Part shown: in pieces, positions 38,839 through 49,311 of the stretch
Numbering within the stretch: the stretch's first letter is position 1
How the letters are laid out: each line of letters starts with the position of its first letter
Assembly: GCA_027068915.1 (NCBI GenBank)
Contig: JAMOLT010000010.1
Location: 475,919-539,918 of the forward strand
DNA from: Sedimenticola sp.
GTDB taxonomy: Bacteria; Pseudomonadota; Gammaproteobacteria; Chromatiales; Chromatiaceae
Reading direction: 5' to 3'
DNA: 64,000 bases
The notes under the pieces: model-generated
Seen by the model: the letters and a program-made list of their open reading frames with translations, nothing else
Databases searched by the model: none
Told to the model about the DNA's origin: nothing
Made by a program: the position numbers and the translations under genes

Positions 38839-41682
38839 TTACCCCCGCGGCGCAAGCATGGGCTTGAGAAAGACCCCGGTGTGAGAACGGCCATTGTCCG
38901 CCACGGCTTCCGGAGCACCGACGGCGATGATCTCCCCCCCGCCGCCGCCACCTTCCGGCCCGAGATCGATGATCCAGTCGGCGGTCTTGATCACGTCCAG
39001 GTTGTGCTCGATAACGATTACCGTATTGCCGTGATCCCGCAGGCGGTGCAGCACGCCCAGGAGTTGTTCCACATCATGGAAGTGCAGCCCGGTGGTCGGT
39101 TCATCGAGGATGTATAGGGTATTGCCCGTGTCCCGCTTGGACAGTTCCCGTGACAGCTTCACCCGCTGGGCCTCGCCACCGGAGAGGGTGGTGGCATTCT
39201 GCCCCAGCTGGATGTAGGTCAGGCCCACATCCACCAGGGTTTGCAGCTTGCGCCGAACCACGGGCACGGCGTCGAAGAAATCCAGGGCTTCTTCCACGGT
39301 CATGTCCAGCACTTCGTTGATGCTCTTGCCCTTGTACTTGATCTCCAGGGTCTCGCGGTTGTAACGCTTGCCCTTGCAGGTGTCGCACTGCACATAGATA
39401 TCCGGCAGGAAGTGCATCTCCACCTTGATCACGCCGTCGCCCTTGCAGGCCTCGCAACGCCCGCCCTTGACATTGAAGCTGAAACGCCCGGGCGTGTAGC
39501 CCCGGGAGCGGGATTCGGGCACCCCGGCGAACAGTTCGCGGATGGGGGTGAACAGGCCGGTGTAGGTGGCGGGGTTGGAGCGCGGGGTGCGGCCGATGGG
39601 GGACTGGTCGATGTCCACCACCTTGTCGAAATGCTCCAGGCCGTGGACGGCATCATGGGGCGCCACCGTATGGCTGGCGCGGTTCAGCTCGTTGGCCGCC
39701 AGAGGATAGAGGGTGTCATTGATGAGGGTGGATTTGCCCGAACCGGACACCCCGGTGACGCAGGTGAACAAACCCACGGGAATTTCCAGGCGCACTTTCT
39801 TCAGATTGTTGCCCCGTGCGCCCTCCAGCACCAGCAGGCGCGCCTTGTCCACCGGCGTACGCAGCGGGGGAATGGCGATGCCCCGCTCGCCACTGAGATA
39901 TTTTCCGGTGAGGGACGCCGGATTGGCGGCCACATCTTCCGCCGTGCCCTGGGCCACCACCTCGCCGCCATGCACGCCCGCACCGGGGCCGATATCCACC
40001 ACATGATCGGCGGCGCGGATGGCTTCCTCGTCATGTTCCACCACGATCACGGTGTTGCCCAGATCACGCAAATAGGTGAGGGTCTTGAGCAAGCGGGCAT
40101 TGTCCCGCTGGTGCAGGCCGATGGAAGGTTCGTCCAGCACATACATGACACCCACCAGGCCCGCGCCGATCTGGCTGGCAAGGCGGATGCGCTGGGCCTC
40201 GCCGCCGGAGAGGGTGTCGGCGCTGCGATCCAGGGTCAGGTAATCCAGCCCCACGTTCACCAGAAAGCTCAGGCGCTCCTCGATCTCCTTGACGATCTTT
40301 TCCGCGATGCGCCCGCGCTTTCCCGGCAGATCCAGACGCTGGAAGAAACTCAGGCAATCACTCACCGGCAGGGCGGTGATACCCGGCAGATTGCTGTCAT
40401 CGACAAACACGTTGCGCGCCGCCTCGTTCAGCCGCGCCCCCTTACAGGCAGGACAGACATGGCTGGAAAGATAGCGCGAAAGCTCTTCCCGCACGGCGCT
40501 GGAGTCCGTCTCGCGGTAGCGGCGCTCCATGTTGTGTATCACGCCTTCGAAAGGATGGGTTTTCTTCACCCGCCTTCCCAGATGGTTGTGATAGTCGAAG
40601 TGGATCGCCTCGCTGCCGCTACCGTAGAGGATAATGTCACGGATCTTTTTTGGCAGCTTCCGCCAAGGGGTTTCCGGGTCGAAGCCATAGTGCCGGGCCA
40701 GGGATTGCAGCATCTGAAAATAGTAGGCGTTGCGCCTGTCCCAGCCGCGCACCGCCCCCGCCGCCAGGGACAGTTCGGGATGGGCTACCACCTTGTGCAC
40801 GTCGAAGCTCTGCTTCACCCCCAGGCCATCGCAGACCTCGCAGGCACCCACGGGGTTGTTGAAAGAAAACAGCCTTGGCTCCAGCTCCTCGATACTGTGG
40901 CCACAAACCGGACAAGCGAAATTGGCGGAGAACACCAACTCGTCCTTTTTTGGCTCATCCATCCAGGCCACCAGAGCCACGCCATCAGCCAGGCGCAAGG
41001 CAGTCTCGAAGGATTCGGTCAGGCGCAGACGCTGGGAATCATCTCCCTTTACCCGGAAGCGATCCACCACGGCTTCGATAGTGTGCTTCTTGCGCAGATC
41101 CAGATCCGGCGCATCATCCAGCTCCCAGATCTCGCCGTCGATGCGGGCGCGGATAAAGCCCTGGGCCGCCAGCTCTTTGAGCAGCTTGTGGTATTCCCCC
41201 TTGCGCTCGGAAATTACCGGGGCCAGCAGCATGAGCTTGCTGCCTTCGGGCAGGGCCAGCACCTGATCTACCATCTGTTCGATGGTCTGAGCCTCCAGGG
41301 GCAGCTTGTGCTCGGGACACAAAGGCGTGCCGGCGCGGGCGAACAACAGGCGCAGGTAATCGTAGATCTCGGTGATGGTGCCCACGGTGGAGCGGGGGTT
41401 GTGGCTGGTGGTCTTCTGCTCGATGGAAATGGCCGGGGACAGGCCCTCGATATGATCCACATCGGGCTTTTCCATCATGGACAGGAACTGCCGGGCATAG
41501 GCGGACAGGGATTCCACATAGCGCCGCTGGCCTTCCGCGTAGATGGTGTCGAAAGCCAGGGACGACTTGCCCGAGCCAGACAGCCCGGTAATGACGATGA
41601 GCTTGTCCCGAGGCAGTTCCAGATCGATATTCTTCAGATTGTGGGTGCGGGCACCCCGCAGACGGATACTGTCCATTGTCAT
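38839..41682 (-). CDS. uvrA: Excinuclease ABC subunit A
   Basis: A 947-residue protein with two ABC ATPase halves. Each has a Walker A ([24 protein letters not shown]) and a signature (TLSGGEAQR). Zinc fingers are visible (CPVC...CEVC; CEAC...CDTC). UvrA recognises bulky DNA lesions and loads UvrB. It diverges from the MFS gene. No convincing LexA box is visible in the 68-bp gap. Confidence 0.97.
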   Translation of the reverse strand: MTMDSIRLRGARTHNLKNIDLELPRDKLIVITGLSGSGKSSLAFDTIYAEGQRRYVESLSAYARQFLSMMEKPDVDHIEGLSPAISIEQKTTSHNPRSTVGTITEIYDYLRLLFARAGTPLCPEHKLPLEAQTIEQMVDQVLALPEGSKLMLLAPVISERKGEYHKLLKELAAQGFIRARIDGEIWELDDAPDLDLRKKHTIEAVVDRFRVKGDDSQRLRLTESFETALRLADGVALVAWMDEPKKDELVFSANFACPVCGHSIEELEPRLFSFNNPVGACEVCDGLGVKQSFDVHKVVAHPELSLAAGAVRGWDRRNAYYFQMLQSLARHYGFDPETPWRKLPKKIRDIILYGSGSEAIHFDYHNHLGRRVKKTHPFEGVIHNMERRYRETDSSAVREELSRYLSSHVCPACKGARLNEAARNVFVDDSNLPGITALPVSDCLSFFQRLDLPGKRGRIAEKIVKEIEERLSFLVNVGLDYLTLDRSADTLSGGEAQRIRLASQIGAGLVGVMYVLDEPSIGLHQRDNARLLKTLTYLRDLGNTVIVVEHDEEAIRAADHVVDIGPGAGVHGGEVVAQGTAEDVAANPASLTGKYLSGERGIAIPPLRTPVDKARLLVLEGARGNNLKKVRLEIPVGLFTCVTGVSGSGKSTLINDTLYPLAANELNRASHTVAPHDAVHGLEHFDKVVDIDQSPIGRTPRSNPATYTGLFTPIRELFAGVPESRSRGYTPGRFSFNVKGGRCEACKGDGVIKVEMHFLPDIYVQCDTCKGKRYNRETLEIKYKGKSINEVLDMTVEEALDFFDAVPVVRRKLQTLVDVGLTYIQLGQNATTLSGGEAQRVKLSRELSKRDTGNTLYILDEPTTGLHFHDVEQLLGVLHRLRDHGNTVIVIEHNLDVIKTADWIIDLGPEGGGGGGEIIAVGAPEAVADNGRSHTGVFLKPMLAPRG

Positions 41683-41750
41683 TCAGTACTGAGGCCAAAC
41701 AGGGTACTATACGCCGTTATTCCATCTGGCTTCAAACCCTTCGACAAATC

Positions 41751-42971
41751 ATGGCGGACAACAAGGAACAAGGCGGCTTCAACGACACGGAAAGGCGCGC
41801 CACCTACGGACTGGCGGGCATCTACGGCTCACGCATGCTGGGGCTGTTTCTGATCCTGCCGGTATTCGCCCTGTATGCAGAAGAGCTGGCTTCCGCCACT
41901 CCGGTACTGATTGGCCTGGCCATCGGCATTTACGGGCTAACCCAGGCGCTGCTGCAGATTCCCTTCGGCCTGCTGTCGGATCGCATCGGGCGCAAGCCGG
42001 TGATCGTCGGCGGCTTGCTGCTGTTCGTGCTGGGCAGCGTTATCGCCGCCCTGGCCGATGATATCTGGATGATCATCCTGGGTCGCGCCATTCAGGGCAG
42101 TGGCGCCATCGCCGCCGCCGTCATGGCGCTGCTGGCGGATCTGACCCGCGACAGCCAGCGCACCAAGTCCATGGCCGTGGTGGGCGTCACCATCGGCTTC
42201 TCCTTCACCCTGGCTCTTATTGCCGGCCCTTTGTTCAACACCTGGGTGGGCGTGCCTGGTCTATTCTGGATCACCGCCGCCCTGGCGGTCTCCGGCATCC
42301 TGATTCTGCTGCTGGTAGTCCCCACCCCGGAACACAGCAGCGTCCACAGTGATGCAGAACCCGTGCCGGCTCTATTCGGCAAAGTATTACGCAACCCCCA
42401 GCTGCTGCGCCTGGATGCCGGAATCTTCACCCTGCATTTCGTGCTTACCTCCCTATTTCTGGCGCTGCCATTGACATTGCGTGATGCCGGCCTGCCAGTG
42501 GAAAAGCACAGCTGGTTGTATCTGCCGGTCATGCTCCTGTCCATGGGGCTGATGGTGCCCTTTATCATCATGGCGGAGAAAAAGGGCCGGATGAAACAGG
42601 TCTTTCTCGGCGCCATCAGCCTGCTGGGGGTGGCGCTGCTGGGCTTTTATCTACTCTCCAGCAGTCTCTGGGGACTGGGGCTGATGCTGCTGCTGTTTTT
42701 CATCGGCTTCAACCTGCTGGAGGCCACCTTGCCCTCCCTGGTCTCCAAGCTGGCCCCCGGCACCATCCGCGGTACCGCCATGGGCGTGTATTCCACCTCC
42801 CAGTTCAGCGGCGCCTTTGTCGGCGGATTGCTGGGTGGCTGGGCACATACACATTTCGGGGAAACCTCGGTGTTTCTGCTGGGAGCGGGTTTTATTCTGC
42901 TGTGGCTACTGCTGGCAGCAAGCATGCAAACACCTGCCAAAGCAGATGCAATTTCAGCAGATGGGCGGTAA
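41751..42971 (+). CDS. Major facilitator superfamily transporter
   Basis: 406 residues, about twelve membrane helices, with the MFS motif [12 protein letters not shown] between helices 2 and 3 and the drug-efflux-type [13 protein letters not shown] block. It resembles YajR-like multidrug exporters but lacks the C-terminal YAM domain. The substrate is unknown. It sits between uvrA and ssb. Start chosen at 41751; the frame extends upstream through the uvrA start. Confidence 0.85.
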   Translation: MADNKEQGGFNDTERRATYGLAGIYGSRMLGLFLILPVFALYAEELASATPVLIGLAIGIYGLTQALLQIPFGLLSDRIGRKPVIVGGLLLFVLGSVIAALADDIWMIILGRAIQGSGAIAAAVMALLADLTRDSQRTKSMAVVGVTIGFSFTLALIAGPLFNTWVGVPGLFWITAALAVSGILILLLVVPTPEHSSVHSDAEPVPALFGKVLRNPQLLRLDAGIFTLHFVLTSLFLALPLTLRDAGLPVEKHSWLYLPVMLLSMGLMVPFIIMAEKKGRMKQVFLGAISLLGVALLGFYLLSSSLWGLGLMLLLFFIGFNLLEATLPSLVSKLAPGTIRGTAMGVYSTSQFSGAFVGGLLGGWAHTHFGETSVFLLGAGFILLWLLLAASMQTPAKADAISADGR

Positions 42972-43024
42972 ACTCACGGGCTATTCAATACATTTCATGG
43001 AAGATAAACCCTGAAGGAGGAAAC

Positions 43025-43483
43025 ATGGCAAGAGGTATCAACAAGGTTATCCTGATTGGTAACCTGGGCAAAGACCCGGAAACCCGTTACATGCCCAGCG
43101 GCGGCGCGGTAACCAATATCACCGTAGCCACATCAGAATCCTGGAAAGACAAGCAGACCGGCGAACAACAGGAACGCACCGAATGGCACCGGGTGGTGTT
43201 TTTCAACCGTCTGGCGGAAATCGCCGGGGAATACCTGAAAAAAGGCTCCAAGGTCTATGTCGAAGGCAGCCTGCGCACGCGCAAGTGGCAGGGCAACGAT
43301 GGCCAGGATCGCTACACCACAGAAATTGTAGCAGGGGAAATGCAAATGCTGGACAGCCGTGGCGCCGGCGGCAGCGCCGAGTTTTCCCGCTCCGCGCCCA
43401 CCAACCAGGCCGACTCGCAGGGCGGCAATGCGCCCAAGGCAGCCGGGCCAGCCGGTGATTTTGAGGACGATATCCCGTTCTGA
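43025..43483 (+). CDS. ssb: Single-stranded DNA-binding protein
   Basis: 152 residues: an OB-fold ([20 protein letters not shown] to about 110), a Gly/Pro/Ala-rich linker, and the acidic tip DDIPF that recruits partner proteins. A strong GGAGG ribosome site lies before the ATG at 43025. It follows the uvrA and MFS pair, a known gammaproteobacterial arrangement. Confidence 0.97.
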   Translation: MARGINKVILIGNLGKDPETRYMPSGGAVTNITVATSESWKDKQTGEQQERTEWHRVVFFNRLAEIAGEYLKKGSKVYVEGSLRTRKWQGNDGQDRYTTEIVAGEMQMLDSRGAGGSAEFSRSAPTNQADSQGGNAPKAAGPAGDFEDDIPF

Positions 43484-43561
43484 GAGGCTTTCGGGAAACT
43501 TTGCCAACCTTCCATGGTCTTAAATACTGAATAAATACAACAATTTCCACCGGAGTGTTCG

Positions 43562-44173
43562 ATGAAAAAACTGCTAGTTCTCTTTGTATTATGTCTCTCA
43601 TCCGCCAGCCTGCTGGCTGCAGAACCAAAGGAAGGCGTTGACTATGACGCCATTTCCCCCACCCCACCGCCGGGAACCGGCACGGATGTGGAAGTGGTGG
43701 AATTCTTCCTGTACACCTGCCCCCATTGCAAGAATCTTGACCCTGCACTGCAGGAATGGGCAGCCAAGCAGCCCGAAAACGTCAAATTCCAGCACATGCC
43801 CGCCATGTTCGGCGGTGCAGCCAACCTGCATGCAAAAACCTATTTTGCCCTGGAGGTCATGGGCGAGGAAAAGCGCATACACGAAGCCTTTTTCAAGGCT
43901 ATCCACGATCAAAAGCGCCACATGCACAAGCAGAAGGATATCGAAGCATTCCTCAAGGAAAACGATGTGGATCTGGACAAGTTCCGTGCTGCCATGAATT
44001 CCTTTACCGTACAAACCAAGGCCAACCGCGCTGCAGCGCTCATGCGCCGCTATGGTATTCGTTCCGTACCGGCAATCGTTGTGGATGGGCGCTATCGCAT
44101 CAAAAACACCCCAATGATATTGGAAACCACAACCACGCTGATCGAAAAATCCCTTGCTGACCGCAAGCAGTGA
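43562..44173 (+). CDS. dsbA: Thiol:disulfide interchange protein DsbA
   Basis: 203 residues with a signal peptide (KKLLVLFVLCLSSASLLAA), a thioredoxin fold with active site CPHC at 53-56 and the cis-Pro loop RSVPAIVVDG. DsbA inserts disulfides into exported proteins. Its presence matters here because cytochrome c and other exported Cys proteins are plentiful. It overlaps the next gene by four bases. Confidence 0.95.
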   Translation: MKKLLVLFVLCLSSASLLAAEPKEGVDYDAISPTPPPGTGTDVEVVEFFLYTCPHCKNLDPALQEWAAKQPENVKFQHMPAMFGGAANLHAKTYFALEVMGEEKRIHEAFFKAIHDQKRHMHKQKDIEAFLKENDVDLDKFRAAMNSFTVQTKANRAAALMRRYGIRSVPAIVVDGRYRIKNTPMILETTTTLIEKSLADRKQ

Positions 44174-44997
44174 CAGCAAGCCCAGACAAGGACGTCCATA
44201 CCCACCACAGCATTCTGCCGCAACGCTTCCATCTGCTCAGCTACAATATTCAGGTGGGTGTGGATACCCGTCGCTATCGTGAGTACATAACCAAGGGCTG
44301 GAAGCATGTGCTGCCCCACCGGGAACGCATGGTAAATCTCAACCGCATGTCGACCATGCTCTCGCAGTTCGACATGGTCAGCCTGCAGGAAGTGGATGCA
44401 GGCAGCCTGCGCAGCGGCTTTGTCGATATTACCGAGTATCTGGCGCACCGCGCCGGCTTTCCCTACTGGTACCATCAGGTCAACCGCAACATCGGCGTGA
44501 TTGCACGCCACAGCAATGGCTTCCTCAGCCGCTTCCGCCCTACCAGGATTACACACCACAAGCTACCCGGCAGCCCCGGGCGCGGCGCCATGCTGCTTGA
44601 GTTCGGCACACATAGCGAGGCCTTGCTATTGTGCAGCGCGCATCTGGCACTGGGGCGACGCGCCCGGAAAAAGCAGTTGGTGTTTCTCAGTGAACTGCTC
44701 AGTAATCATCCACATGTGGTGCTCATGGGCGATTTTAACGCCGCCTGTGAAGCACCGGAAATGCGCAGCTTCATCCAGACCTGTGACATGAGCGAACCCG
44801 CCTGCACCCAGCCCACCTTCCCCAGCTGGCGACCGGTAAAGAAAATTGATCACATCCTTGTCTCCCGGAAACTCCAGGTCGTCGGCACCAAGGTACTGGA
44901 CTACCCTTTGTCTGACCATCTCCCCGTCAGCCTGGAGCTGGAGCTGCCCGACAGCGCACGCCAGACAACCTATTCAGCGGCATCCGCCCAGGCATAA
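44170..44997 (+). CDS. Endonuclease/exonuclease/phosphatase-family protein
   Basis: 275 residues of the EEP fold. Metal and catalytic motifs are LLSYNIQ, SLQEVD, GDFNA and the final SDHLPV. The substrate could be nucleic acid or a phospho-compound. Begins with GTG inside the dsbA stop region, so it is probably co-transcribed. Its 3' end overlaps the convergent zinc-ribbon gene by 28 bp. Confidence 0.88.
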   Translation: MTASPDKDVHTHHSILPQRFHLLSYNIQVGVDTRRYREYITKGWKHVLPHRERMVNLNRMSTMLSQFDMVSLQEVDAGSLRSGFVDITEYLAHRAGFPYWYHQVNRNIGVIARHSNGFLSRFRPTRITHHKLPGSPGRGAMLLEFGTHSEALLLCSAHLALGRRARKKQLVFLSELLSNHPHVVLMGDFNAACEAPEMRSFIQTCDMSEPACTQPTFPSWRPVKKIDHILVSRKLQVVGTKVLDYPLSDHLPVSLELELPDSARQTTYSAASAQA

Positions 44998-45530
44998 CGC
45001 CAGTCCCTGCCTGTTCCCACCTTCAACAGCTGCATCAATCCGTCAACGGGTACAGCCTCTCCCGGGTAGACCTGGTGAATTTCCACACTGCATCTGGCGG
45101 CAAAGCCATACTGGCGCCAATCCAGTTCCGCAGCGGGAAGTACAATTTCGCAGTTTTCACATTGCCAGGGCCGGGAAGCGTCTTCACGCCAGACAGGCAG
45201 TTGCTCTTTCCAACCGGAAACATTGCTACGACAGGCAGGGCAACGTGGCCGTCCTCGCAATTTCGCCACTTGCAGCGGCGGGGGCTGGCGATCTTCATGC
45301 AGACGGATATGACAGAAGTCCCAGCCACCTTCGGCAGGCATTTCCAGCTGCATCTGCGGAGCACAGCCGACAAAGGTGATATAGCGGAAAAATTCCGGGC
45401 CGGTGAGGTAGCGCCGCGCATTGAGTTTGCCACCCATGAATCCGCAATCCTGCAGCAGTGTGGTAATCACGGAAATAGCCGGCGGCTCATTTAAAACCGG
45501 CAGGGGAAACAGATACAGGCTGGAGCTCAT
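44970..45530 (-). CDS. Unrecognised protein with a zinc-ribbon-like centre
   Basis: 186 residues. The middle has CPAC (near 97) and CENC (near 124), the ligand pattern of a zinc ribbon. The rest has no signal peptide or membrane helix, and I do not recognise the family. It diverges from znuA across a 59-bp gap containing a Zur-like palindrome. A role under zinc control is therefore conceivable. Confidence 0.65.
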   Translation of the reverse strand: MSSSLYLFPLPVLNEPPAISVITTLLQDCGFMGGKLNARRYLTGPEFFRYITFVGCAPQMQLEMPAEGGWDFCHIRLHEDRQPPPLQVAKLRGRPRCPACRSNVSGWKEQLPVWREDASRPWQCENCEIVLPAAELDWRQYGFAARCSVEIHQVYPGEAVPVDGLMQLLKVGTGRDWRYAWADAAE

Positions 45531-45547
45531 ACTATTTGTGATTTACG

Positions 45548-45570
45548 GGAATGCTACAATATAGCATCCT
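45548..45570. promoter_or_regulatory. Zur-like operator between the zinc-ribbon gene and znuA
   Basis: ATGCTA and TAGCAT arms separated by CAATA, with outer bases also symmetric (GGAATGCTA against AGGATGCTA). Spacing and AT-rich centre fit Zur operators of znu genes. It lies 20-42 bp before the preferred znuA start and 18 bp from the divergent start. A TACAAT -10-like hexamer lies inside. Confidence 0.65.
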
Positions 45571-45589
45571 TCTTGCGATCCGGATTGCA

Positions 45590-46420
45590 ATGCATTTTCT
45601 CCCCGTTTTATTGCTGTTTTTCTCTGTACAGACCCTGGCCGCCGATAAGCCATTGGTCTTTGTCAGCGTATTGCCGCAAACAACCATCGTCAAGGGCATT
45701 GCCGGTGATCTTGTCCAGGTTGAGGCCATGGTGGGCAAGGGGTTCAATCCGGCCACCTATCAGCCATCCCCAAGGCAGGTCGCCCGCCTGTCGGATGCTG
45801 CGTTGTATGTACGGGCGGGAATGCCGTTTGAGCAGAGCTGGCTGCCCCGCTTCCTTGCCGTCAATCCTTCCATGAAGGTGCTGGACATGCGCAAGGGATT
45901 GAAGCTGCTTCCCGCAGACGGCCATCACGCCGGCGAGGAGGATCCGCATGTCTGGACAGATCCCCTGCTGGTGAAGCGCCACGCACAGTACCTGCGGGAT
46001 ACACTGAGCGAATTGTATCCCGCGGAAAAGCACCGCTTTGAAAGAAACTACCGCCAGTTCGCCACACGGCTAGATGAGCTGGACAGGGAATTGAAAGCCA
46101 TGCTGACTCCGGTCGAGGGAGGCAGCTTTCTGGTGTATCACCCGGCCTGGAGCTACTTTGCCCACAGGTATGGACTGCGGCAAATCGCCGTGGAACAGGG
46201 GGGAAAGGAGCCCAACCCCCGCACCCTTGCGCAACTCATCGAAACTGCCAGAAAAGCAAAGATCCATACTATTCTGGTGCAACCCCAACACAGTTCGGCG
46301 ACGGCAAAGGTGCTGGCCGAGGCCATCGGCGCAAAACTGCTGGAGATGGATCCCCTGGCCCCGGACTTTTTTTCCGCGCTGCGCAAGCTGGCGGCGGCAT
46401 TGGCAAGGCAGACATCATGA
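45590..46420 (+). CDS. znuA: Zinc/manganese ABC transporter substrate-binding protein (ZnuA-like)
   Basis: About 276 residues with a signal peptide (FLPVLLLFFSVQTLAA) and the cluster 9 metal-binding fold. His ligands are visible in DPHVWTDP and VYHPAW, and Asp in LLEMDPLA. The first ligand position reads NPATYQPSP instead of the common PHxxEP(S/T)P, so one usual His is Ala; some relatives share this. A short His-rich stretch (DGHHAGEEDPH) is present. The start at 45590 is preferred because the upstream ATG lies within the operator palindrome. Confidence 0.88.
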   Translation: MHFLPVLLLFFSVQTLAADKPLVFVSVLPQTTIVKGIAGDLVQVEAMVGKGFNPATYQPSPRQVARLSDAALYVRAGMPFEQSWLPRFLAVNPSMKVLDMRKGLKLLPADGHHAGEEDPHVWTDPLLVKRHAQYLRDTLSELYPAEKHRFERNYRQFATRLDELDRELKAMLTPVEGGSFLVYHPAWSYFAHRYGLRQIAVEQGGKEPNPRTLAQLIETARKAKIHTILVQPQHSSATAKVLAEAIGAKLLEMDPLAPDFFSALRKLAAALARQTS

Positions 46421-47145
46421 CCGGCAATGCCATCGAAATTCAGGATCTTTCCTTTTCCTACGGCAAGGCGCCGGTGCTCGACCAGATCAGCCTGGAGGTG
46501 CCGGAGCAGGAGTTTCTGGGTATTGTAGGCCCCAACGCCGGCGGCAAGAGCACCTTGCTGAAAATCATTCTCGGGCTGCTCAAACCCCGGCAGGGCAAGG
46601 TGCGGGTGCTGGGCCTCAGCCCTGTCCAGGCGCGGCGGCATTTGGGCTATGTGCCCCAATACCCGGCATTCGCCAGGGACTTCCCCGTTACCGTGGAACA
46701 AGTGGTGTTGATGGGGCGGCTGGGACAGGGGCGCATCATTGGCGGCTACAGCCGCAGGGACCGCGAGATCAGCCGCCGGGTGATGGCGGAGACCGAGATT
46801 CTGGATCTGGCGCAACGCCGCATCAGCCAGCTTTCCGGCGGACAGCTCCAGCGCACCCTGGTGGCCAGGGCCCTGGCCTGCGAGCCGCGCATCCTGCTGC
46901 TGGACGAACCCACGGCCAATATCGACATGCGGGTGGAAAACGAGTTGTTCGATTTGCTGAAAATTCTCAACCAGCGCATGACCATCCTGGTGGTATCCCA
47001 TGACATCGCTTTCATCTCCGGCTATGTGCACCGGGTCGCCTGCCTCAACCGCACCCTGATCTGCCACCGCACGGAAAACATCGATGGCCAGGTGATCCAG
47101 CAGCTTTATGACGGGGATGTGCGCATGGTGGCGCACAAGCACTGA
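46417..47145 (+). CDS. znuC: Zinc ABC transporter ATP-binding protein
   Basis: 242 residues with Walker [11 protein letters not shown], signature LSGGQLQR, Walker [13 protein letters not shown] and H-loop VVSHD. Overlaps znuA by four bases and znuB by one. Confidence 0.93.
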   Translation: MTGNAIEIQDLSFSYGKAPVLDQISLEVPEQEFLGIVGPNAGGKSTLLKIILGLLKPRQGKVRVLGLSPVQARRHLGYVPQYPAFARDFPVTVEQVVLMGRLGQGRIIGGYSRRDREISRRVMAETEILDLAQRRISQLSGGQLQRTLVARALACEPRILLLDEPTANIDMRVENELFDLLKILNQRMTILVVSHDIAFISGYVHRVACLNRTLICHRTENIDGQVIQQLYDGDVRMVAHKH

Positions 47146-47972
47146 TGGACGCTTTTTTTCAATACAGCTTCCTGCAAACCGCCCTGCTCGCCGGACTGCT
47201 GGCCAGCATTGGCTGCGGCATCATGGGCAGCTATGTGGTGGTGAAGCGCATCGGCTACATGGCGGGCGGCATCTCCCACAGCGTACTGGCGGGCATGGGG
47301 GCCGCCCTGTTCTTCGGCTTTTCTCCCATGCTGGGGGCTTTGCTCGCCGCTCTGCTCGCCGCCTTGCTCATCGGCTGGATCAAAATACGCTGGCAAACCC
47401 AGGAAGATACCCTCATCGGTGCCATGTGGGCCATTGGCATGTCCATTGGCGTACTGTTTATTTCCCGCACACCAGGCTACAGCACCGATCTGATGAGCTA
47501 CCTGTTCGGCAACATCCTGCTGGTTTCCACCACCCAGCTATGGGAAATGGCGGTACTGAACATTCTGGTCACCGCCATGGTGCTGGCCTTCTACCGCCAG
47601 TTTCTGGCGGTCTCTTTCGACGAAGAATTTGCCCGGCTGCGTGGTGTGCCGGTGAATTTTTTCTATCTGCTGTTCCTGTGCCTGGTGGCATTGACGGTCG
47701 TGCTGCTGGTGCAGGTAGTGGGGCTGATTCTGGTCATCGCCCTGCTGACCCTGCCCGCCGCCATCGCCGGTCATTATGTGCATACCATGGGATGGATGAT
47801 GCTCCTCGCCAGCCTGTTGGGCATGACCTTCACCACCTTCGGCATCTGGCTGTCCTATGTGTTGGACATGCCCACGGGGGCCATCATCATCCTGGTCGCC
47901 GGCGGCAGCTTTATTCTTTCCGCCATCTTCAGCCAATGGTGGCAGCACCGGGTGCAGGCCGCGGAATCATGA
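47145..47972 (+). CDS. znuB: Zinc ABC transporter permease
   Basis: 275 residues, about eight membrane helices of the ABC-3 family, with the [14 protein letters not shown] block and [11 protein letters not shown]. Likely dimeric with ZnuC. Its end overlaps yidD by four bases. Confidence 0.93.
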   Translation: MDAFFQYSFLQTALLAGLLASIGCGIMGSYVVVKRIGYMAGGISHSVLAGMGAALFFGFSPMLGALLAALLAALLIGWIKIRWQTQEDTLIGAMWAIGMSIGVLFISRTPGYSTDLMSYLFGNILLVSTTQLWEMAVLNILVTAMVLAFYRQFLAVSFDEEFARLRGVPVNFFYLLFLCLVALTVVLLVQVVGLILVIALLTLPAAIAGHYVHTMGWMMLLASLLGMTFTTFGIWLSYVLDMPTGAIIILVAGGSFILSAIFSQWWQHRVQAAES

Positions 47973-48199
47973 AACGTCTGCTCATCGCCCTGGTGCGCGG
48001 CTACCAGTTGCTGATCAGCCCCTTTCTGGGGCAGAACTGCCGGTATTCCCCAAGCTGCTCCGCCTACACCATCGAGGCCATGGAAAAACACGGGCCGCTG
48101 AAAGGCATCTGGATGGGGATGAAGCGGGTGGGCCGCTGCCATCCCTTTCACGAAGGGGGCTATGATCCCGTGCCGGATCCTGATAAAAAGAAAGACTGA
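47969..48199 (+). CDS. yidD: Membrane protein insertion efficiency factor YidD
   Basis: 76 residues with the YidD core: [25 protein letters not shown] and [15 protein letters not shown]. YidD assists YidC-dependent membrane insertion. Its usual partners (rpmH, rnpA, yidC) are elsewhere. Here it is coupled to the znu genes and to the HIT-like gene that starts on its last base. Confidence 0.93.
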   Translation: MKRLLIALVRGYQLLISPFLGQNCRYSPSCSAYTIEAMEKHGPLKGIWMGMKRVGRCHPFHEGGYDPVPDPDKKKD

Positions 48200-49233
48200 T
48201 GCCCGATCCTATTTTCCAAAGCGAGGAGCACTACCGAACCGCATTCGTCGCCGGCCTGGAAAACCAGCTGCATACCGATCAGCTGGGAACCTTCGTGCTG
48301 GTGCTGGCGAACAGCATTTACGATCCACGGATTCACGCCATCCTCGGCGACCGGCTGGAACAGCGCTTCACCCTCCTGTCGAAGCAGGTGCGCGACCTGC
48401 TCATTCAGGGCCGCTCCCTGGAATATGCAGACGATGATGTCCCGGTTTTTCTCAAGCTCATGGCCCTCGGCCTGGAAAACCTCCAGGGCGCCCTGTTCCG
48501 CCGGGCAGATCCCTGGGAAGTGCAGTTCAATCACCTGCGCGCCTTTCGCCCGGCGCGCATGAGCAACATGGTGGTGACCGGGCTGCAGGCCCCATTCGAC
48601 GCCAACGGCTTTCATTTCAACAAGGATTTTCTGCGCAAGGAAATCATCTGGGAAGGCGGGTTGCTGGGCGACCATTGCCGCCTGCTGTACAACAAATTTC
48701 CCTTTGCCCCCCTGCACGGGCTACTGGTTATCGAGCCGGAGAAAAACCACCCCCAGTATCTTGGGAGAGACGCCCATGAACACTACTGGCAGCTGCTGGA
48801 GCTGCTGGGAAAAACCCTGCCGGATTGCGGCTTTGGCTACAATGCGCGGGGGGCATGCTCCTCCGTCAATCATCTGCATGTACAGATGTATGCCGGAAAA
48901 ACCGGTGGCTACCCCATCGAACAACCGCAATGGCGGCACAACGGCGGCGGACAGGATTACCCCCTGCAGGTGGAATGCTTTGGCGCCGCAACGGATTCCT
49001 GGCGGCATATCGAACAACTGCACCAGCAGAACCACGCCTATAACCTGCTCTACCGTCCTGGAAAAATCTATGTGATTCAGCGCGCCATGCAAGGCAGCTA
49101 CAAGCAAAAGAGCGGCCTCAGCAGCTTTGCCTGGGCGGAAGCCTGCGGCTCTGTGACCACCTTCAACCGGACGATTTTCAGCCAGCTCGGGGCGGACGAA
49201 ATCACCACAGAGTTGGCGATGCTGCGGCTGTAG
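48199..49233 (+). CDS. HIT/GalT-superfamily protein of unknown substrate
   Basis: 344 residues. The GACSSVNHLHVQMY block holds an HxHxQ-type active-site motif like those in HIT and GalT-type nucleotidyltransferases or phosphorylases. LHGLLVIEPEKNHPQYL lies upstream as in that fold. The N-terminal 90 residues are helical and unrecognised. It could act on a dinucleotide or nucleoside diphosphate sugar. It begins on the last base of yidD. Confidence 0.65.
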   Translation: MPDPIFQSEEHYRTAFVAGLENQLHTDQLGTFVLVLANSIYDPRIHAILGDRLEQRFTLLSKQVRDLLIQGRSLEYADDDVPVFLKLMALGLENLQGALFRRADPWEVQFNHLRAFRPARMSNMVVTGLQAPFDANGFHFNKDFLRKEIIWEGGLLGDHCRLLYNKFPFAPLHGLLVIEPEKNHPQYLGRDAHEHYWQLLELLGKTLPDCGFGYNARGACSSVNHLHVQMYAGKTGGYPIEQPQWRHNGGGQDYPLQVECFGAATDSWRHIEQLHQQNHAYNLLYRPGKIYVIQRAMQGSYKQKSGLSSFAWAEACGSVTTFNRTIFSQLGADEITTELAMLRL

Positions 49234-49311
49234 CATTTACCTGTCTGCCGGTGCATACACCCGGGCGGCTGTAGTATAGTGTGCCGGAAACCAATTGTTG
49301 GGAGCCAGAAC

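Noticed and set aside
38562..39117. Open frames of 101-181 codons over the 38531-38795 element
   Set aside because: They read through inverted repeats of a non-coding element and into uvrA antisense; no protein family match.
41683..41750. LexA (SOS) box in the uvrA upstream gap
   Set aside because: CTGAGGCCAAACAG has the wrong spacing for CTG-N10-CAG; no better match seen.
39241..41853. 870-codon open frame antisense to uvrA
   Set aside because: Composition shadow; uvrA is intact with both ATPase halves and zinc fingers on the other strand.
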